Shown: positions 26,656 through 35,711, counted from the first letter of the stretch. The stretch: 64,000 nucleotides of DNA from Pseudomonas khorasanensis (GCF_014268505.2 NZ_JABWQP020000009.1:124001-188000), one strand, 5' to 3'. The notes: generated from the letters alone by a model not told the origin. Made by a program: numbers and translations.

Positions 26656-27888
26656 TTATGCGGCGCGTTGGGCTTTTTCTTCTTCGCCCAGGCAAGCCGC
26701 TGCGGTAAACAGCACGTCAGTCGAGGAGTTCAGCGCGGTCTCCGCCGAATCCTGCAGCACACCGATAATGAAGCCCACCGCCACGACCTGCATCGCGATC
26801 TCGCTCGGGATGCCAAACAGGCTGCACGCCAGCGGAATCAACAACAGCGAACCGCCGGCCACACCCGACGCCCCACAGGCGCAGATCGCCGCGACGACGC
26901 TGAGCAGGATCGCGGTCGGAATGTCCACGGTGATACCCAGCGTGTGCACGGCCGCGAGGGTCAGCACGGTGATGGTAATCGCCGCACCGGCCATGTTGAT
27001 GGTCGCCCCCAGCGGGATCGATACCGAGTAGGTGTCTTCATGCAGGCCCAGGCGTTTGCTCAATTCCAGGTTGACCGGAATGTTGGCCGCCGAGCTGCGG
27101 GTGAAGAACGCGGTGATACCGCTTTCGCGCAGGCACATCAGGGTCAGCGGGTACGGGTTGCGGCGCAGTTTCCAGAACACGATCAGCGGGTTCATCACCA
27201 GCGCGACAAACAGCATGCAGCCCAGCAGCACGGCCAGCAGGTGCGCGTAGCCGAGCAGAGCGCCGAAACCGGACGTGGCCAGCGTCGAAGCCACCAGCCC
27301 GAAAATACCCAGCGGCGCAAAGCGAATCACCACGCGCACGATAACGGTCACACCGTTGGACAGATCGCCCAGCACTTCACGGGTGGTGTCGCCGGCATGG
27401 CGAATCGCGATGCCCATGCCGATCGCCCAGGCCAGAATGCCGATGAAGTTGGCGTTCATCAGCGCGCTGACCGGATTGTCGACGACGCTCAGCAACAGGC
27501 TTTGCAACACCTCAGTGATACCGCCGGGCGCGGTGACTGCAACGTTTTCGGTCGACAGCACCAGATTCGACGGAAAACTCATGCTGGCAACCACGGCCAC
27601 CACCGCTGCGGCGAACGTGCCCAGCAGGTACAGGAATAGAATCGGTCGAATGTGGGTTTCCTGACCGTGCTTGTGGTTGGCAATCGAGGCCATCACCAGT
27701 ACGAACACCAGAATCGGCGCCACGGCTTTCAGTGCCGATACGAACACTTTGCCGATGAACGCAGTGGACTTCGCCAGTTCCGGCGCAATCAGGGCCAGGG
27801 CGATACCGGCGATCAGGCCGATGACGATCTGGCTGACCAGACTCAGGCGTTTAAGGCGTTGCAATAACGAAGAGGATGGAGCGGTCAT
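26656..27888 (-). CDS. sstT: Sodium:serine/threonine symporter SstT
   Basis: A 410-residue dicarboxylate/amino acid:cation symporter-family protein. The family's signatures are visible: GTFAAAVVAVVASMSFPSNL, IAIRHAGDTTREVLGDLSNG, GESGI-type segment FFTRSSAANIPVNLEL (cf. serine-rich hairpin) and NMAGAAITITVLTLAAVHT with the conserved NMxG. It imports Ser and Thr with sodium. ATG at 27888 gives a length like known SstT; upstream codons to 27936 are unlikely. Confidence 0.9.
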   Translation of the reverse strand: MTAPSSSLLQRLKRLSLVSQIVIGLIAGIALALIAPELAKSTAFIGKVFVSALKAVAPILVFVLVMASIANHKHGQETHIRPILFLYLLGTFAAAVVAVVASMSFPSNLVLSTENVAVTAPGGITEVLQSLLLSVVDNPVSALMNANFIGILAWAIGMGIAIRHAGDTTREVLGDLSNGVTVIVRVVIRFAPLGIFGLVASTLATSGFGALLGYAHLLAVLLGCMLFVALVMNPLIVFWKLRRNPYPLTLMCLRESGITAFFTRSSAANIPVNLELSKRLGLHEDTYSVSIPLGATINMAGAAITITVLTLAAVHTLGITVDIPTAILLSVVAAICACGASGVAGGSLLLIPLACSLFGIPSEIAMQVVAVGFIIGVLQDSAETALNSSTDVLFTAAACLGEEEKAQRAA

Positions 27889-28195
27889 AGCGGCATCTCT
27901 GTTTTTTATAGGGTGCGAAGCGTCGTGGGCAGTCACGAATCGCCTGTCGAAGTGACATCAACGGCGGTAAACCGATCGTCGAACAGCTCTGGGTTTTTCA
28001 GGGCGCGGACTTTATCACAGCGTAGGCCCTAACCTTCAGGCCTGTGACGATCTGCCACCCGATCTGCGCTGCAGATCGACAGCTTTGTGCAAGTCAGCCC
28101 CGACACAGTCTGTTAACATTCGCCATCCTCATTTTCTAGTTCTGCCAGCGGGCCTTCGGGTCAACGCTGGTGTCGTTGTTTTGCTGGAGTTGCGC
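27889..28195. other. Intergenic region, sstT and MFS gene promoters
   Basis: A 307-bp gap between two divergent genes. I see no gene or clear hairpin; it presumably holds both promoters. Confidence 0.5.
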
Positions 28196-29359
28196 ATGCT
28201 GTTGCCTATTCTTCTGTTGTCCGCCGCCGGGTTCACGGTGCTGACCACGGAATTCGTCATTGTCGGCCTGTTGCCGGCGATCGCCCGAGACCTGGAAGTC
28301 ACCATCCCGCAAGCCGGGTTACTGGTGACTTTATTCGCCTTTACCGTGGCGCTGTTCGGGCCTTTCCTGACCGCATATTTTGCCCGTTTCGAACGGCGCA
28401 AACTGTTTATCACCATCCTGATAATGTTCGGCTTGGCCAACACCGTCGCGGCGCTGGCGCCGAATATCTGGGTGATGGCCATTGCACGGCTGATCCCGGC
28501 GCTGGGCTTGCCGGTGTTCTGGGCTCTGGCCAGCGAGACCGCAGTGGACATCGTCGGCCCGGATTTCGCCGGTCGTGCAATCGCCAAGATCGGCTTCGGT
28601 ATCGTCTGCGCCACGGTGTTTGGCATCCCGGTCGGCACGCTGATTTCCGATGCATTCGGCTGGCGCAGCGCTTTTGGCATTCTGGCGCTGGTTGCCTTCG
28701 CCAAAGCCTTGCTGCTGTTTGTTTATCTGCCGAAGACCAGCCTGCACCAGCATCAGGTCAGCTTCCGCTCGCAATTCAAGATCCTGCGCAGCCCGCTGAT
28801 GATCGGCCATATTGTGCTGTCGATTCTGGTGTTCAGCGGCATGTTCACCGCTTACACCTATCTGGCCGACATCCTTGAACGCCTCGCCGGTTTCAACGGC
28901 ACCGTAGTCGGTTGGTGCCTGATGGCGTTCGGTGCGGTCGGGCTGATTGGTAACTCGCTGGGCGGTCGTGCGGTGGATCGGCACCCGCTCGGGGCGTCGG
29001 TGCTGTTTTGTGCCTTCATGATTGCCGGCATGGTCTCGCTGGTGCCGAACATCCATTCGCCTGTGGGGCTGGCGGTCGCGATGGGCATCTGGGGCGTGAC
29101 CCAGGCGGCGTTGTTCCTGGTCAGCCACGTACGCCTGATGAAAGCGGCGCCCGAAGCTCCAGCCTTTGCCGCCTCGTTGAATATCGCCGGGGCCAATCTG
29201 GGGATCGGCCTGGGCGCCATGGTCGGTGGCCGGGTCATCGATACTGCGGGTCTGGGCTTTCTCGGGTTTGCTGCCGCGGGATTCATTCTGCTCTCAGTGT
29301 TCCTCGCCATGGTGCTGATGACGCTCAAGCCGCGTGAGGTCTGCGGCGAGGCGTCATAA
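28196..29359 (+). CDS. MFS transporter, DHA1-type
   Basis: A 387-residue, about 12-segment exporter opening ILLLSAAGFTVLTTEFVIVG and carrying the loop FARFERRKLFIT, typical of the arabinose-efflux/drug-resistance DHA1 group. ATG 28196 has GGAG six bases upstream; the longer frame from 28085 lacks this. Its stop overlaps the stop of the convergent nhaR by 6 bp. Substrate unknown. Confidence 0.85.
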   Translation: MLLPILLLSAAGFTVLTTEFVIVGLLPAIARDLEVTIPQAGLLVTLFAFTVALFGPFLTAYFARFERRKLFITILIMFGLANTVAALAPNIWVMAIARLIPALGLPVFWALASETAVDIVGPDFAGRAIAKIGFGIVCATVFGIPVGTLISDAFGWRSAFGILALVAFAKALLLFVYLPKTSLHQHQVSFRSQFKILRSPLMIGHIVLSILVFSGMFTAYTYLADILERLAGFNGTVVGWCLMAFGAVGLIGNSLGGRAVDRHPLGASVLFCAFMIAGMVSLVPNIHSPVGLAVAMGIWGVTQAALFLVSHVRLMKAAPEAPAFAASLNIAGANLGIGLGAMVGGRVIDTAGLGFLGFAAAGFILLSVFLAMVLMTLKPREVCGEAS

Positions 29360-30262
29360 CCCGGTGAACAACTCGCGTCGGGCACCTTCGGTAATCGCAA
29401 CGATGCCAGGGTGCTTGACCTTGCGCTCGACCGAAATGGCATAGAACGACTCGCTCACCGCGTCGGTCTGCCCGATCAGCTCGACGCCGTACTGACGCTT
29501 CACTTCCTCGGCAATCACGCTCGGACCGATAAAGATTCCGCTGCCGGATTGGCCGAAGGCCTGCATCAACGCACTGTCGTCGAACTCACCCACTATCTGC
29601 GGTTGAATCTGCTGCTCGGCGAACCAGCGCTGCAAGCGGCTGCGCACCACGGTTTCCGCGCCGGGAATCAGCAGCGGCGCGCCGTGAAGGCTGCGCGGGA
29701 AGTCCTGCCCATATCGCGCTGCCAGTTCGGCGGTGGCAAAAAAACTGATGCCGCATTCGCCGAGCTTCTGGCTATAACCTTTAATGTCCAGGTGCGAAGG
29801 CATCGGGCTATCGGAAATCACCAGATCCAGGCGCTGGATGGCCAGATCAGCCAATAAACGTTCGAGTTTGTCTTCGCGGCAGGTGATGCGCAGCGGTTCG
29901 TGCAGCTCCATGGTGGGCGCAATCAGGCGATAGACGATGGATTTGGGCACAACATCGGCCACGCCGACACGAAACAGAATCTGCTGCTCGTTGGGCTGCG
30001 CGCGCAGCATCAACTCCAGTTCGCCGCCCAACTGAAACATTTGCTCGGCGTAGGGCAGGGCCTGGCGCCCGGCTTCAGTGAGCTCGAGCTGCCGGCCAAC
30101 CCTGCGGAACAGTTCGACGCCGTAGGTTTGTTCGAGCAGGGAAATCTGCCCGCTGATGGTCTGTGGCGTCAGGTTCAGTTGCTCACAGGCGCGCACGATG
30201 CTGCCGGTCTTGGCCACGACCCAGAAATAATGCAATTGCCGGTAATTGAGCATAGCGGTCAT
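29354..30262 (-). CDS. nhaR: LysR-type activator NhaR
   Basis: A 302-residue LysR protein very similar in layout to E. coli NhaR: LNYRQLHYFWVVAKTGSIVR, NLTPQTISGQISLLEQ, FRVGVADVVPK, DLVISDSPMP, GEFDDSALMQAFG. NhaR controls sodium/proton antiport and, in E. coli, biofilm genes. No nhaA adjoins it here. A GTG at 30265 or ATG at 30253 are alternative starts; 30253 also fits. Confidence 0.85.
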   Translation of the reverse strand: MTAMLNYRQLHYFWVVAKTGSIVRACEQLNLTPQTISGQISLLEQTYGVELFRRVGRQLELTEAGRQALPYAEQMFQLGGELELMLRAQPNEQQILFRVGVADVVPKSIVYRLIAPTMELHEPLRITCREDKLERLLADLAIQRLDLVISDSPMPSHLDIKGYSQKLGECGISFFATAELAARYGQDFPRSLHGAPLLIPGAETVVRSRLQRWFAEQQIQPQIVGEFDDSALMQAFGQSGSGIFIGPSVIAEEVKRQYGVELIGQTDAVSESFYAISVERKVKHPGIVAITEGARRELFTGL

Positions 30263-30386
30263 CACTTCGTTAAAACCGAAGTATAGCCGCTAAAAATACG
30301 AATTTTCCTGAAGTGTTCATCTCCCTAGAATGCCCAGCCATCGACGGCCGGTCTGTGCGCCTGTCTATTTATTCGAAGGAAGACTG

Positions 30387-30629
30387 ATGAAATACACATT
30401 CCCAGCGTTAATGTTTGCGTCTTTACTGGTTCTGGCCGGTTGCGATCAGGCTGAAAAAAGTGCACAGCAATTGATGGGCGCTGCCGCCGAAACCGCCAAA
30501 CAAGCGATCGACGACACCCACAAAGCCGCCGAACAAGCGCTCAGCGATGCGACCGGCGGCTTGATTCAGAAAAAAGAAACACCGGAAAAAGAAACGGAAG
30601 AATCCGAATCTTCCACCAAGACCATCTAA
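30387..30629 (+). CDS. Small predicted lipoprotein
   Basis: 80 residues with a lipoprotein signal (FASLLVLAGC) and an Ala/Lys/Glu-rich helical body (AEQALSDATGG), ending in acidic EKETEESESSTKTI. GAAGGAAG precedes the ATG. Function unknown. Just upstream of the TerC gene. Confidence 0.75.
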   Translation: MKYTFPALMFASLLVLAGCDQAEKSAQQLMGAAAETAKQAIDDTHKAAEQALSDATGGLIQKKETPEKETEESESSTKTI

Positions 30630-30658
30630 ACCGTCTTACACAGAGTCAGGACTGACCC

Positions 30659-31408
30659 ATGGAATATCTGTTAGAACTCGCCGCCAGCCCGACCGCCTGG
30701 GTTGCTTTGGCCACATTGGTGGTGATGGAAATCGTGCTCGGCATCGATAACTTGATCTTTATCTCGATCCTGACCAACAAGTTGCCCGAACAGCATCGCC
30801 AAAAGGCGCGCCGTATCGGTATCGGCATGGCCCTGATCCTGCGTCTGGCCCTGCTGAGCACCATCGCCTTCATCGTGCAGTTGACCGAGCCTGTGATCGA
30901 AATCCTCGGCCAGGCGTTCTCCTGGAAGGACATGATCCTGATCGCCGGTGGTCTGTTCCTGGTCTGGAAAGCCACGACTGAAATCCATCACAGCATGGAC
31001 CCGGCGCCGGAAGATCCAAAGAATGCTACATCGACCGTGACCCTGGGCTTTGCGGCGGCGATCGGCCAGATCCTGATGCTCGACATGGTGTTCTCGATCG
31101 ACAGCATCATCACCGCCGTTGGCATGACCGAGCATTTGCCGATCATGATCATTGCGGTAGTGGCGTCGGTACTGGTTATGTTGCTTGCGGCTGATCCGCT
31201 GGCCAAGTTCATCAACGACAACCCGACCGTGGTCATGCTGGCGCTGGGCTTCCTGATCATGATCGGCATGACGCTGATCGCCGAAGGCTTCGGTGCCCAC
31301 GTACCGAAAGGTTATGTGTATGCGGCCATGGCGTTCTCGGCCGGTATCGAGGTGCTGAACATGATGTCTCGGCGAGCGAAGCAGAAGAAAGTTGCTCAGC
31401 AGGCGTAA
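30659..31408 (+). CDS. TerC-family integral membrane protein
   Basis: A 249-residue, seven-to-eight-segment protein with the TerC signatures LVVMEIVLGIDNLIFISIL and LLDMVFSIDSIITAVGM, each holding conserved Asp residues. Family members export manganese or act in tellurium resistance; this short form (no CBS domain) is of the YgdQ/YoaE membrane type. No manganese riboswitch is recognised upstream. Confidence 0.85.
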   Translation: MEYLLELAASPTAWVALATLVVMEIVLGIDNLIFISILTNKLPEQHRQKARRIGIGMALILRLALLSTIAFIVQLTEPVIEILGQAFSWKDMILIAGGLFLVWKATTEIHHSMDPAPEDPKNATSTVTLGFAAAIGQILMLDMVFSIDSIITAVGMTEHLPIMIIAVVASVLVMLLAADPLAKFINDNPTVVMLALGFLIMIGMTLIAEGFGAHVPKGYVYAAMAFSAGIEVLNMMSRRAKQKKVAQQA

Positions 31409-31421
31409 ACGCTGACAACAC

Positions 31422-31460
31422 AAAAACCGCCTGGGCTTTTTGAGCTCGGGCGGTTTTTTT
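31422..31460 (+). terminator. Terminator after the TerC gene
   Basis: Stem AAAAACCGCC...GGGCGGTTTTT with an internal extension (GGGCT/AGCTC) and a T-run, just after the TerC gene. Confidence 0.88.
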
Positions 31461-31528
31461 TGATCTTCGATTTGCTGAATCAGTCAGAGCGCTGCGAACG
31501 CTCGCATGAGGGAAAGGGCTTTTGATCT

Positions 31529-31699
31529 TTAGTGTGCAGCGGCATGCCGCACGCCAGGCTTTTCCGTTTTCTCTGCCGGCGTCGTCTGCACCGGATGATG
31601 ATGATGGCGCCGCGAAATCCGCAACACGCCCCACAACATGGCAGTCGCCACGGCCAGCCAGCCGGCAATCAACATTACGATGGTCATGGTCAGGCTCAT
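31529..31699 (-). CDS. Small single-span membrane protein (56 aa)
   Basis: A 56-codon minus-strand gene with an excellent ribosome-binding site (AGGAGG, 5 bases before ATG at 31699). It opens MSLTMTIVMLIAGWLAVATA, one membrane helix, then a basic/His-rich end with RRHHHH and an Ala/Lys-rich C-terminus. The hydrophobic helix plus strong SD favour a real gene. Function unknown. Confidence 0.65.
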   Translation of the reverse strand: MSLTMTIVMLIAGWLAVATAMLWGVLRISRRHHHHPVQTTPAEKTEKPGVRHAAAH

Positions 31700-31930
31700 T
31701 GGTGCCTCCTCTTCGCCCTGCGTCGGGCGCCCGCTTTCGCAATTCGCTCTATTCCAGTGACAGTCTAGCCAATGGGGTGTTTCAAGCTATTGACCAAAGG
31801 TCGGCTGCGACCAATCAGTTTGCTCTATGCAATCGCCAGGTCTGCCGTTTAAGGCTATACCGCTGGCGGGTGCGGCTCTATGATCGCTGCGTTGCCGGAA
31901 CACGATGACCGGTGTCTGAAGAGAGTAGCG

Positions 31931-32602
31931 ATGGTGCAGGTATTTTCTCGAGTGCGTGGAGCACTGCTGGCCGCCGCTTGCGTAACGGCATTGGCCGGAT
32001 GCGCAGGCAGCGTGGCGCCCGAAGTCAAACGGTTGCCGGAGCGGGTTGAGCTCAGCGGCACCTTTTACCGTGGTGAAGCCCATCAAAGTGGGCCGCAGGT
32101 ATTGGCCAGCCTGTTGTCGCAACAAGGCATCGTGACCACCCCGGGCCTGCTGGAAAAACCGCTGCGCTTGCCGGGTGCAGAAGACAAGCTGCAGCAAAAC
32201 ATGCAAAACCTCGCCCGCGAATACGGCTTGGTGGTTTATCCGCTCGACAGCAGGTTGCCAGCCTTGCTGGCTCAGGTAGCGGCAGGCTATCCGGTGATGG
32301 TGCGGTTCAGCGAAGGTTCGGCGTTCTGGGCCGAGCCGCGTTACGCGATCCTGTCCGGCTACGACCGCAATAAACAGAAGGTGCTGCTGCGCGCCGGTAT
32401 GAACCGTCGCCAGTTGATGGACTTCGGCGCCTTCGAATCGGCATTCGAGAAGTCCGGCGGCTGGGCGATTCTGATCCAGAAACCGTCGCAGATCCCGGCG
32501 GCGGTCGACCGTTCACGTTGGCTGAAAGCCGCCGATGAACTGGCGCAGGCCGGCGAGGAAAACGCAGCGGCGCAAGCGAGAAAGGCGCTGGCGGCCCATT
32601 AA
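31931..32602 (+). CDS. C39-peptidase-like lipoprotein lacking the catalytic Cys
   Basis: A 223-residue protein with a lipoprotein signal (ALLAAACVTALAGC) and a domain laid out like the C39 cysteine-peptidase fold. Where active members have a QxxCG motif, this reads HQSGPQVLASLL with Ser53 in place of Cys, and the usual catalytic-His segment reads RYAILSGYD with Arg137. The active site therefore looks lost, so a binding or structural role is more likely. Start at ATG 31931; the extended frame from 31880 is unlikely. Confidence 0.65.
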   Translation: MVQVFSRVRGALLAAACVTALAGCAGSVAPEVKRLPERVELSGTFYRGEAHQSGPQVLASLLSQQGIVTTPGLLEKPLRLPGAEDKLQQNMQNLAREYGLVVYPLDSRLPALLAQVAAGYPVMVRFSEGSAFWAEPRYAILSGYDRNKQKVLLRAGMNRRQLMDFGAFESAFEKSGGWAILIQKPSQIPAAVDRSRWLKAADELAQAGEENAAAQARKALAAH

Positions 32603-32691
32603 TCCTCCGTTCGTCATCTGCCGGGCACGACTGCGCCCGGCAGGCCTCCGAAGTAAGAGCCCGCGACCTGCGGGTGACACAAGGAGGCAAC

Positions 32692-32898
32692 ATGGCAGAT
32701 TCCCCAACCCAGAAAGGCCCACATTCATCCGAGCACTCTTCTGGCGATGATCTGGGATTCGACCCGGATTCGCCGGATGTCGACGATCCACAGGTCGATC
32801 CCGTCGGCCCTGCGAAAGCGCCGCTGGATGTCGAGCCCGGTGAAGACCCGAAGAAGCCGGCCAAGCCTTACGATCCGCTAGGCGATCTGAAACCTTGA
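32692..32898 (+). CDS. Small acidic protein, unknown function
   Basis: 68 residues, Asp/Pro/Ser-rich and probably disordered (DDLGFDPDSPDVDDPQVDP). AAGGAGG sits a few bases before the ATG. Directly upstream of a second, similar small gene. Confidence 0.65.
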   Translation: MADSPTQKGPHSSEHSSGDDLGFDPDSPDVDDPQVDPVGPAKAPLDVEPGEDPKKPAKPYDPLGDLKP

Positions 32899-32910
32899 TG
32901 CGAGGTGCGT

Positions 32911-33117
32911 ATGAGTACCGACTCAAGCTTCGATGACCAGAAACCCGACAGCGTGCCGACCACGCCGGAACCGGAGGTTGATCCCGTGTTTGATCCGGAC
33001 AGCCCGCTGCGCGATCCGCTGGCCCGTCCCAACGTGTTGACGCCGGACGTTTCGCCGGAGCCGAGCGCCGGCGATGGCATCCCCGACGACGACAGAATGC
33101 CGCTGCCCAACGACTGA
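32911..33117 (+). CDS. Small acidic protein, unknown function
   Basis: 68 residues, Asp/Pro-rich (PDSPLRDPLARPNVLTP), with an ATG 12 bp after the previous stop and CGAGG before it. The pair shares the FDPDSP block, so they look like a tandem duplication. Confidence 0.65.
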   Translation: MSTDSSFDDQKPDSVPTTPEPEVDPVFDPDSPLRDPLARPNVLTPDVSPEPSAGDGIPDDDRMPLPND

Positions 33118-33131
33118 CGTGCAGACGAAAA

Positions 33132-33155
33132 AAAGCCCCGAAGATTCGGGGCTTT
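33132..33155. terminator. Bidirectional terminator before pbpG
   Basis: Stem AAAGCCCCGAA / TTCGGGGCTTT with flanking A and T runs, between the convergent small gene and pbpG. Confidence 0.88.
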
Positions 33156-33170
33156 CTCATTGCGGCGGTA

Positions 33171-34109
33171 TTACTTCGCGGCTTCGACCACGCCGCTCTG
33201 GCGACTCTTGAGGTTCTTGTCGGCTTTGTATTGCTGGGCCACCGCAGGAACACTGGCGCTGCGCCCGGTTTCCACCCAGCTGCGGATACGGCTGGCATCG
33301 GCAAAATGGGTGTATTTGCCAAACGCATCAAGGATCACCAGTGCAACCGGACGGTTGCCCATCTTCGTCACCAGCACCAGGCAATGGCCGGCCGGGTTGG
33401 TGAAACCGGTCTTGGTGATCTTGATGTCCCAGTCGGCTTTATTGACCAAGTGATCGGTATTGCGAAAGCCCAGGGTGTAGTTGGGCTTGCGGAAAGCAAC
33501 GGTCTTTTCCTTGGTGGTGGTCAATTCGACAAGGAGTGGGTGCTTGTGCGCGGCGACCAAAAGTTTGCTCAGGTCGCGGGCGGTGGAAACGTTGCGCTCC
33601 GAGAGGCCGGTCGGCTCGACAAAGTGCGTGCTGTTCATGCCCAGCGCCTTGGCCTTGGCATTCATCGCCGCGATAAATGCTGCATAACCGCCCGGATAAT
33701 GGTGCGCGAGGCTCGCGGCGGCGCGGTTTTCCGAGGACATCAAGGCGATCAGCAGCATCTCGCGGCGCGGCAGTTCACTCTTGAGTTTGACCCGAGAGAA
33801 CACGCCCTTCATTTCCGGAGTGTTCCTGATATCGACATTGATCCATTCGTCCATGTTCTGCCGGGCTTCAACCACCACCAGGCCAGTCATCAGTTTGCTG
33901 ACGGAAGCGATCGGCACAACGACGTCAGGGTTGCTGGAATAAATGACTTTGTTGGTCTGCATGTCCATGAGCAGGGCGCTGCCCGAGGCGATCTTCAAGG
34001 TCGAAGCATCACGTGGGACAGCGGTGGTTTCCGCAGCGTTGATTGATGGCGTGACGAATGTGCCTGTGACAGCAAAAAACAGGCTCAGAATCGAGAGACG
34101 AATTTTCAC
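33171..34109 (-). CDS. pbpG: D-alanyl-D-alanine endopeptidase PbpG (PBP7)
   Basis: A 312-residue periplasmic peptidoglycan endopeptidase/carboxypeptidase of the S11 family. It has a signal peptide ending INAA and the three active-site motifs S69-V-S-K72, S126-E-N128 and K232-T-G234. Length is normal for PBP7. It trims crosslinks during cell-wall growth. Confidence 0.92.
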   Translation of the reverse strand: MKIRLSILSLFFAVTGTFVTPSINAAETTAVPRDASTLKIASGSALLMDMQTNKVIYSSNPDVVVPIASVSKLMTGLVVVEARQNMDEWINVDIRNTPEMKGVFSRVKLKSELPRREMLLIALMSSENRAAASLAHHYPGGYAAFIAAMNAKAKALGMNSTHFVEPTGLSERNVSTARDLSKLLVAAHKHPLLVELTTTKEKTVAFRKPNYTLGFRNTDHLVNKADWDIKITKTGFTNPAGHCLVLVTKMGNRPVALVILDAFGKYTHFADASRIRSWVETGRSASVPAVAQQYKADKNLKSRQSGVVEAAK

Positions 34110-34294
34110 GCGGGCGAACTCATAAAGGTTGGAATTCCGTTAGTTTGTAACGGGTTATTTCTTCAAAGCGTCGCATTCTAGGAGTATGGCTGAAGATCTG
34201 TCGATGGTTGTTTGAAGGACCTGAAAATCTCGTGAAAAGGCCTGTAAAAAGAGGGGTTTCCGGCGAACGGTTGAAGTTTTTTCACAGGCATGAA

Positions 34295-34317
34295 AAACCC
34301 CGCACAAGGCGGGGTTT
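34295..34317 (-). terminator. Terminator after folD
   Basis: Stem AAACCCCGC / GCGGGGTTT with an A run on the plus strand (T run on the minus strand), between folD and pbpG. Confidence 0.85.
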
Positions 34318-34338
34318 AGATAACGCGGAAAAAACCGG

Positions 34339-35193
34339 TCAGACGTGCAGGGTTTCTGCAGCGTAGAGGGTGTTTTCCAGCAGGCAGGCGCGAGTCATCG
34401 GGCCGACGCCGCCCGGCACCGGAGTGATCCAGCCGGCGCGGGGCAGGGCGGTTTCGTAAACGACGTCACCGACCAATTTGCCGTCGTCCTGACGGTTGAT
34501 GCCGACGTCGATCACAATCGCGCCTTCCTTGATCCACTCACCCTTGACCAGGCCTGGCTTGCCCGCAGCGACGACGACCAGATCGGCACGGCCGACATGA
34601 CCGGCCAGATCCTTGGTGAAACGGTGCGTCACGGTGACGGTGCAGCCGGCCAGCAACAGTTCCATCGCCATCGGACGGCCGACGATGTTGGACGCGCCGA
34701 CCACTACGGCGTCCATCCCGTAAAGATCAGCACCGGTGCTTTCCAGCAGGGTCATGATGCCTTTCGGGGTGCATGGACGCAGCAGTGGAATGCGCTGGGC
34801 CAGACGGCCGACGTTGTACGGATGGAAGCCGTCGACGTCTTTGTCAGGGCGGATGCGTTCCAGCAGTTTCGACGCATCGAGGTGTTCCGGCAGCGGCAGT
34901 TGCAGGAGAACGCCGTCGATCGCCGGGTCATCGTTGAGACGGTCGATCAGATCGGTCAGCGCGTCTTGCGTGGTTTCGGAAGGCAGGTCGTAGGCTTGAG
35001 AGAGGAAGCCAACCTCTTCACAGTCTTTACGCTTGTGCGAGACATAAACCTGAGAGGCAGGATCGCTACCGACCAGGATCACCGCGAGGCCGGGAGTGCG
35101 CAGGCCTTGCTGGCGACGCTCGGCAACCCGTTGGGCGATCTGCTGGCGCAGGCTGGCGGCGATCGATTTGCCGTCGATTAGTTGTGCAGTCAT
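34339..35193 (-). CDS. folD: FolD: methylene-THF dehydrogenase/cyclohydrolase
   Basis: A 284-residue bifunctional enzyme that oxidises 5,10-methylene-tetrahydrofolate and hydrolyses the product to 10-formyl-THF. YVSHKRKDC carries the catalytic Lys, DGVLLQLPLP and GASNIVGRPMAMELLLAG mark folate and NADP sites, and PVPGGVGPMT is the usual C-terminal signature. Full length. Confidence 0.95.
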   Translation of the reverse strand: MTAQLIDGKSIAASLRQQIAQRVAERRQQGLRTPGLAVILVGSDPASQVYVSHKRKDCEEVGFLSQAYDLPSETTQDALTDLIDRLNDDPAIDGVLLQLPLPEHLDASKLLERIRPDKDVDGFHPYNVGRLAQRIPLLRPCTPKGIMTLLESTGADLYGMDAVVVGASNIVGRPMAMELLLAGCTVTVTHRFTKDLAGHVGRADLVVVAAGKPGLVKGEWIKEGAIVIDVGINRQDDGKLVGDVVYETALPRAGWITPVPGGVGPMTRACLLENTLYAAETLHV

Positions 35194-35324
35194 TGCGCGT
35201 GATTAACCATCGAGAGGGGAAAAAATGAGAACGCATTCTCGCATGTCGAGCGGTGAGGGCAAAGGCGCTTGGTCAGCAAATTCCGCTAACTCCTTTAATT
35301 AAATGAATTTTTTTCAAAAAGGAT

Positions 35325-35353
35325 TTGACGACCTTTGGAGCCCTCTATACTAT
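35325..35353 (+). promoter_or_regulatory. Promoter of the tRNA cluster
   Basis: TTGACG, 17 bp, TACTAT is a good sigma-70 promoter, 115 bp before the first tRNA. The alternative -10 TATACT overlaps. Confidence 0.6.
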
Positions 35354-35468
35354 TCGTCGCACTTGTCGGGCACAGCCTAGCACTGGTTAAGAAGGTGAAG
35401 CGGAATCAAGGTTCTGCAACACTGGAAAGCACTTAGTTTGTAGTCCTTTAAGAGTACAGATTAACAAG

Positions 35469-35545
35469 GCGCCCGTAGCTCAGCTGGATAGAGCATCCGC
35501 CTTCTAAGCGGATGGTCGCAGGTTCGAGTCCTGCCGGGTGCGCCA
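35469..35545 (+). tRNA. tRNA-Arg (anticodon TCT)
   Basis: 77 nt. Acceptor GCGCCCG pairs with CGGGTGC and the encoded CCA ends it; anticodon arm CCGCC-TTCTAA-GCGG reads TCT, decoding AGA. Confidence 0.93.
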
Positions 35546-35578
35546 TTCAGGCAGCTTTGGCACAAGTAGCGCGATATG

Positions 35579-35654
35579 GTGGGCGTAGCTCAGTTGGTAG
35601 AGCACGGGATTGTGACTCCCGTTGTCGTGGGTTCGATCCCCATCGTCCACCCCA
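35579..35654 (+). tRNA. tRNA-His (anticodon GTG), copy 1
   Basis: 76 nt with CCA. Acceptor GTGGGCG pairs with CGTCCAC; a G at 35578 is the usual extra G(-1) paired with C73. Anticodon loop TTGTGAC reads GTG. Lies in a 120-bp block (35574-35693) repeated at 35869-35988. Confidence 0.93.
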
Positions 35655-35661
35655 TATTTCG

Positions 35662-35693
35662 AAAGGCGCCAGATTTAACAGTCTGGCGCCTTT
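35662..35693 (+). terminator. Hairpin after tRNA-His copy 1
   Basis: Stem AAAGGCGCCAGA / TCTGGCGCCTTT. Weak T run here (TTTGCTTT), so it may be an RNA-processing or partial-termination signal within the cluster. Confidence 0.6.
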
Positions 35694-35711
35694 GCTTTAA
35701 AAGCATCATCT

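Larger units (their letters stand above)
35574..35693 (+). repeat. 120-bp block duplicated as tRNA-His unit (other copy 35869-35988)
   Basis: By eye, ATATGGTGGGCG through TCTGGCGCCTTT is identical in the two places, 295 bp apart, and contains the whole tRNA-His and its hairpin. Confidence 0.85.

Noticed and set aside
30630..30658. Manganese riboswitch before the TerC gene
   Set aside because: The 29-bp gap from the lipoprotein gene is too short for the yybP-ykoY structure.
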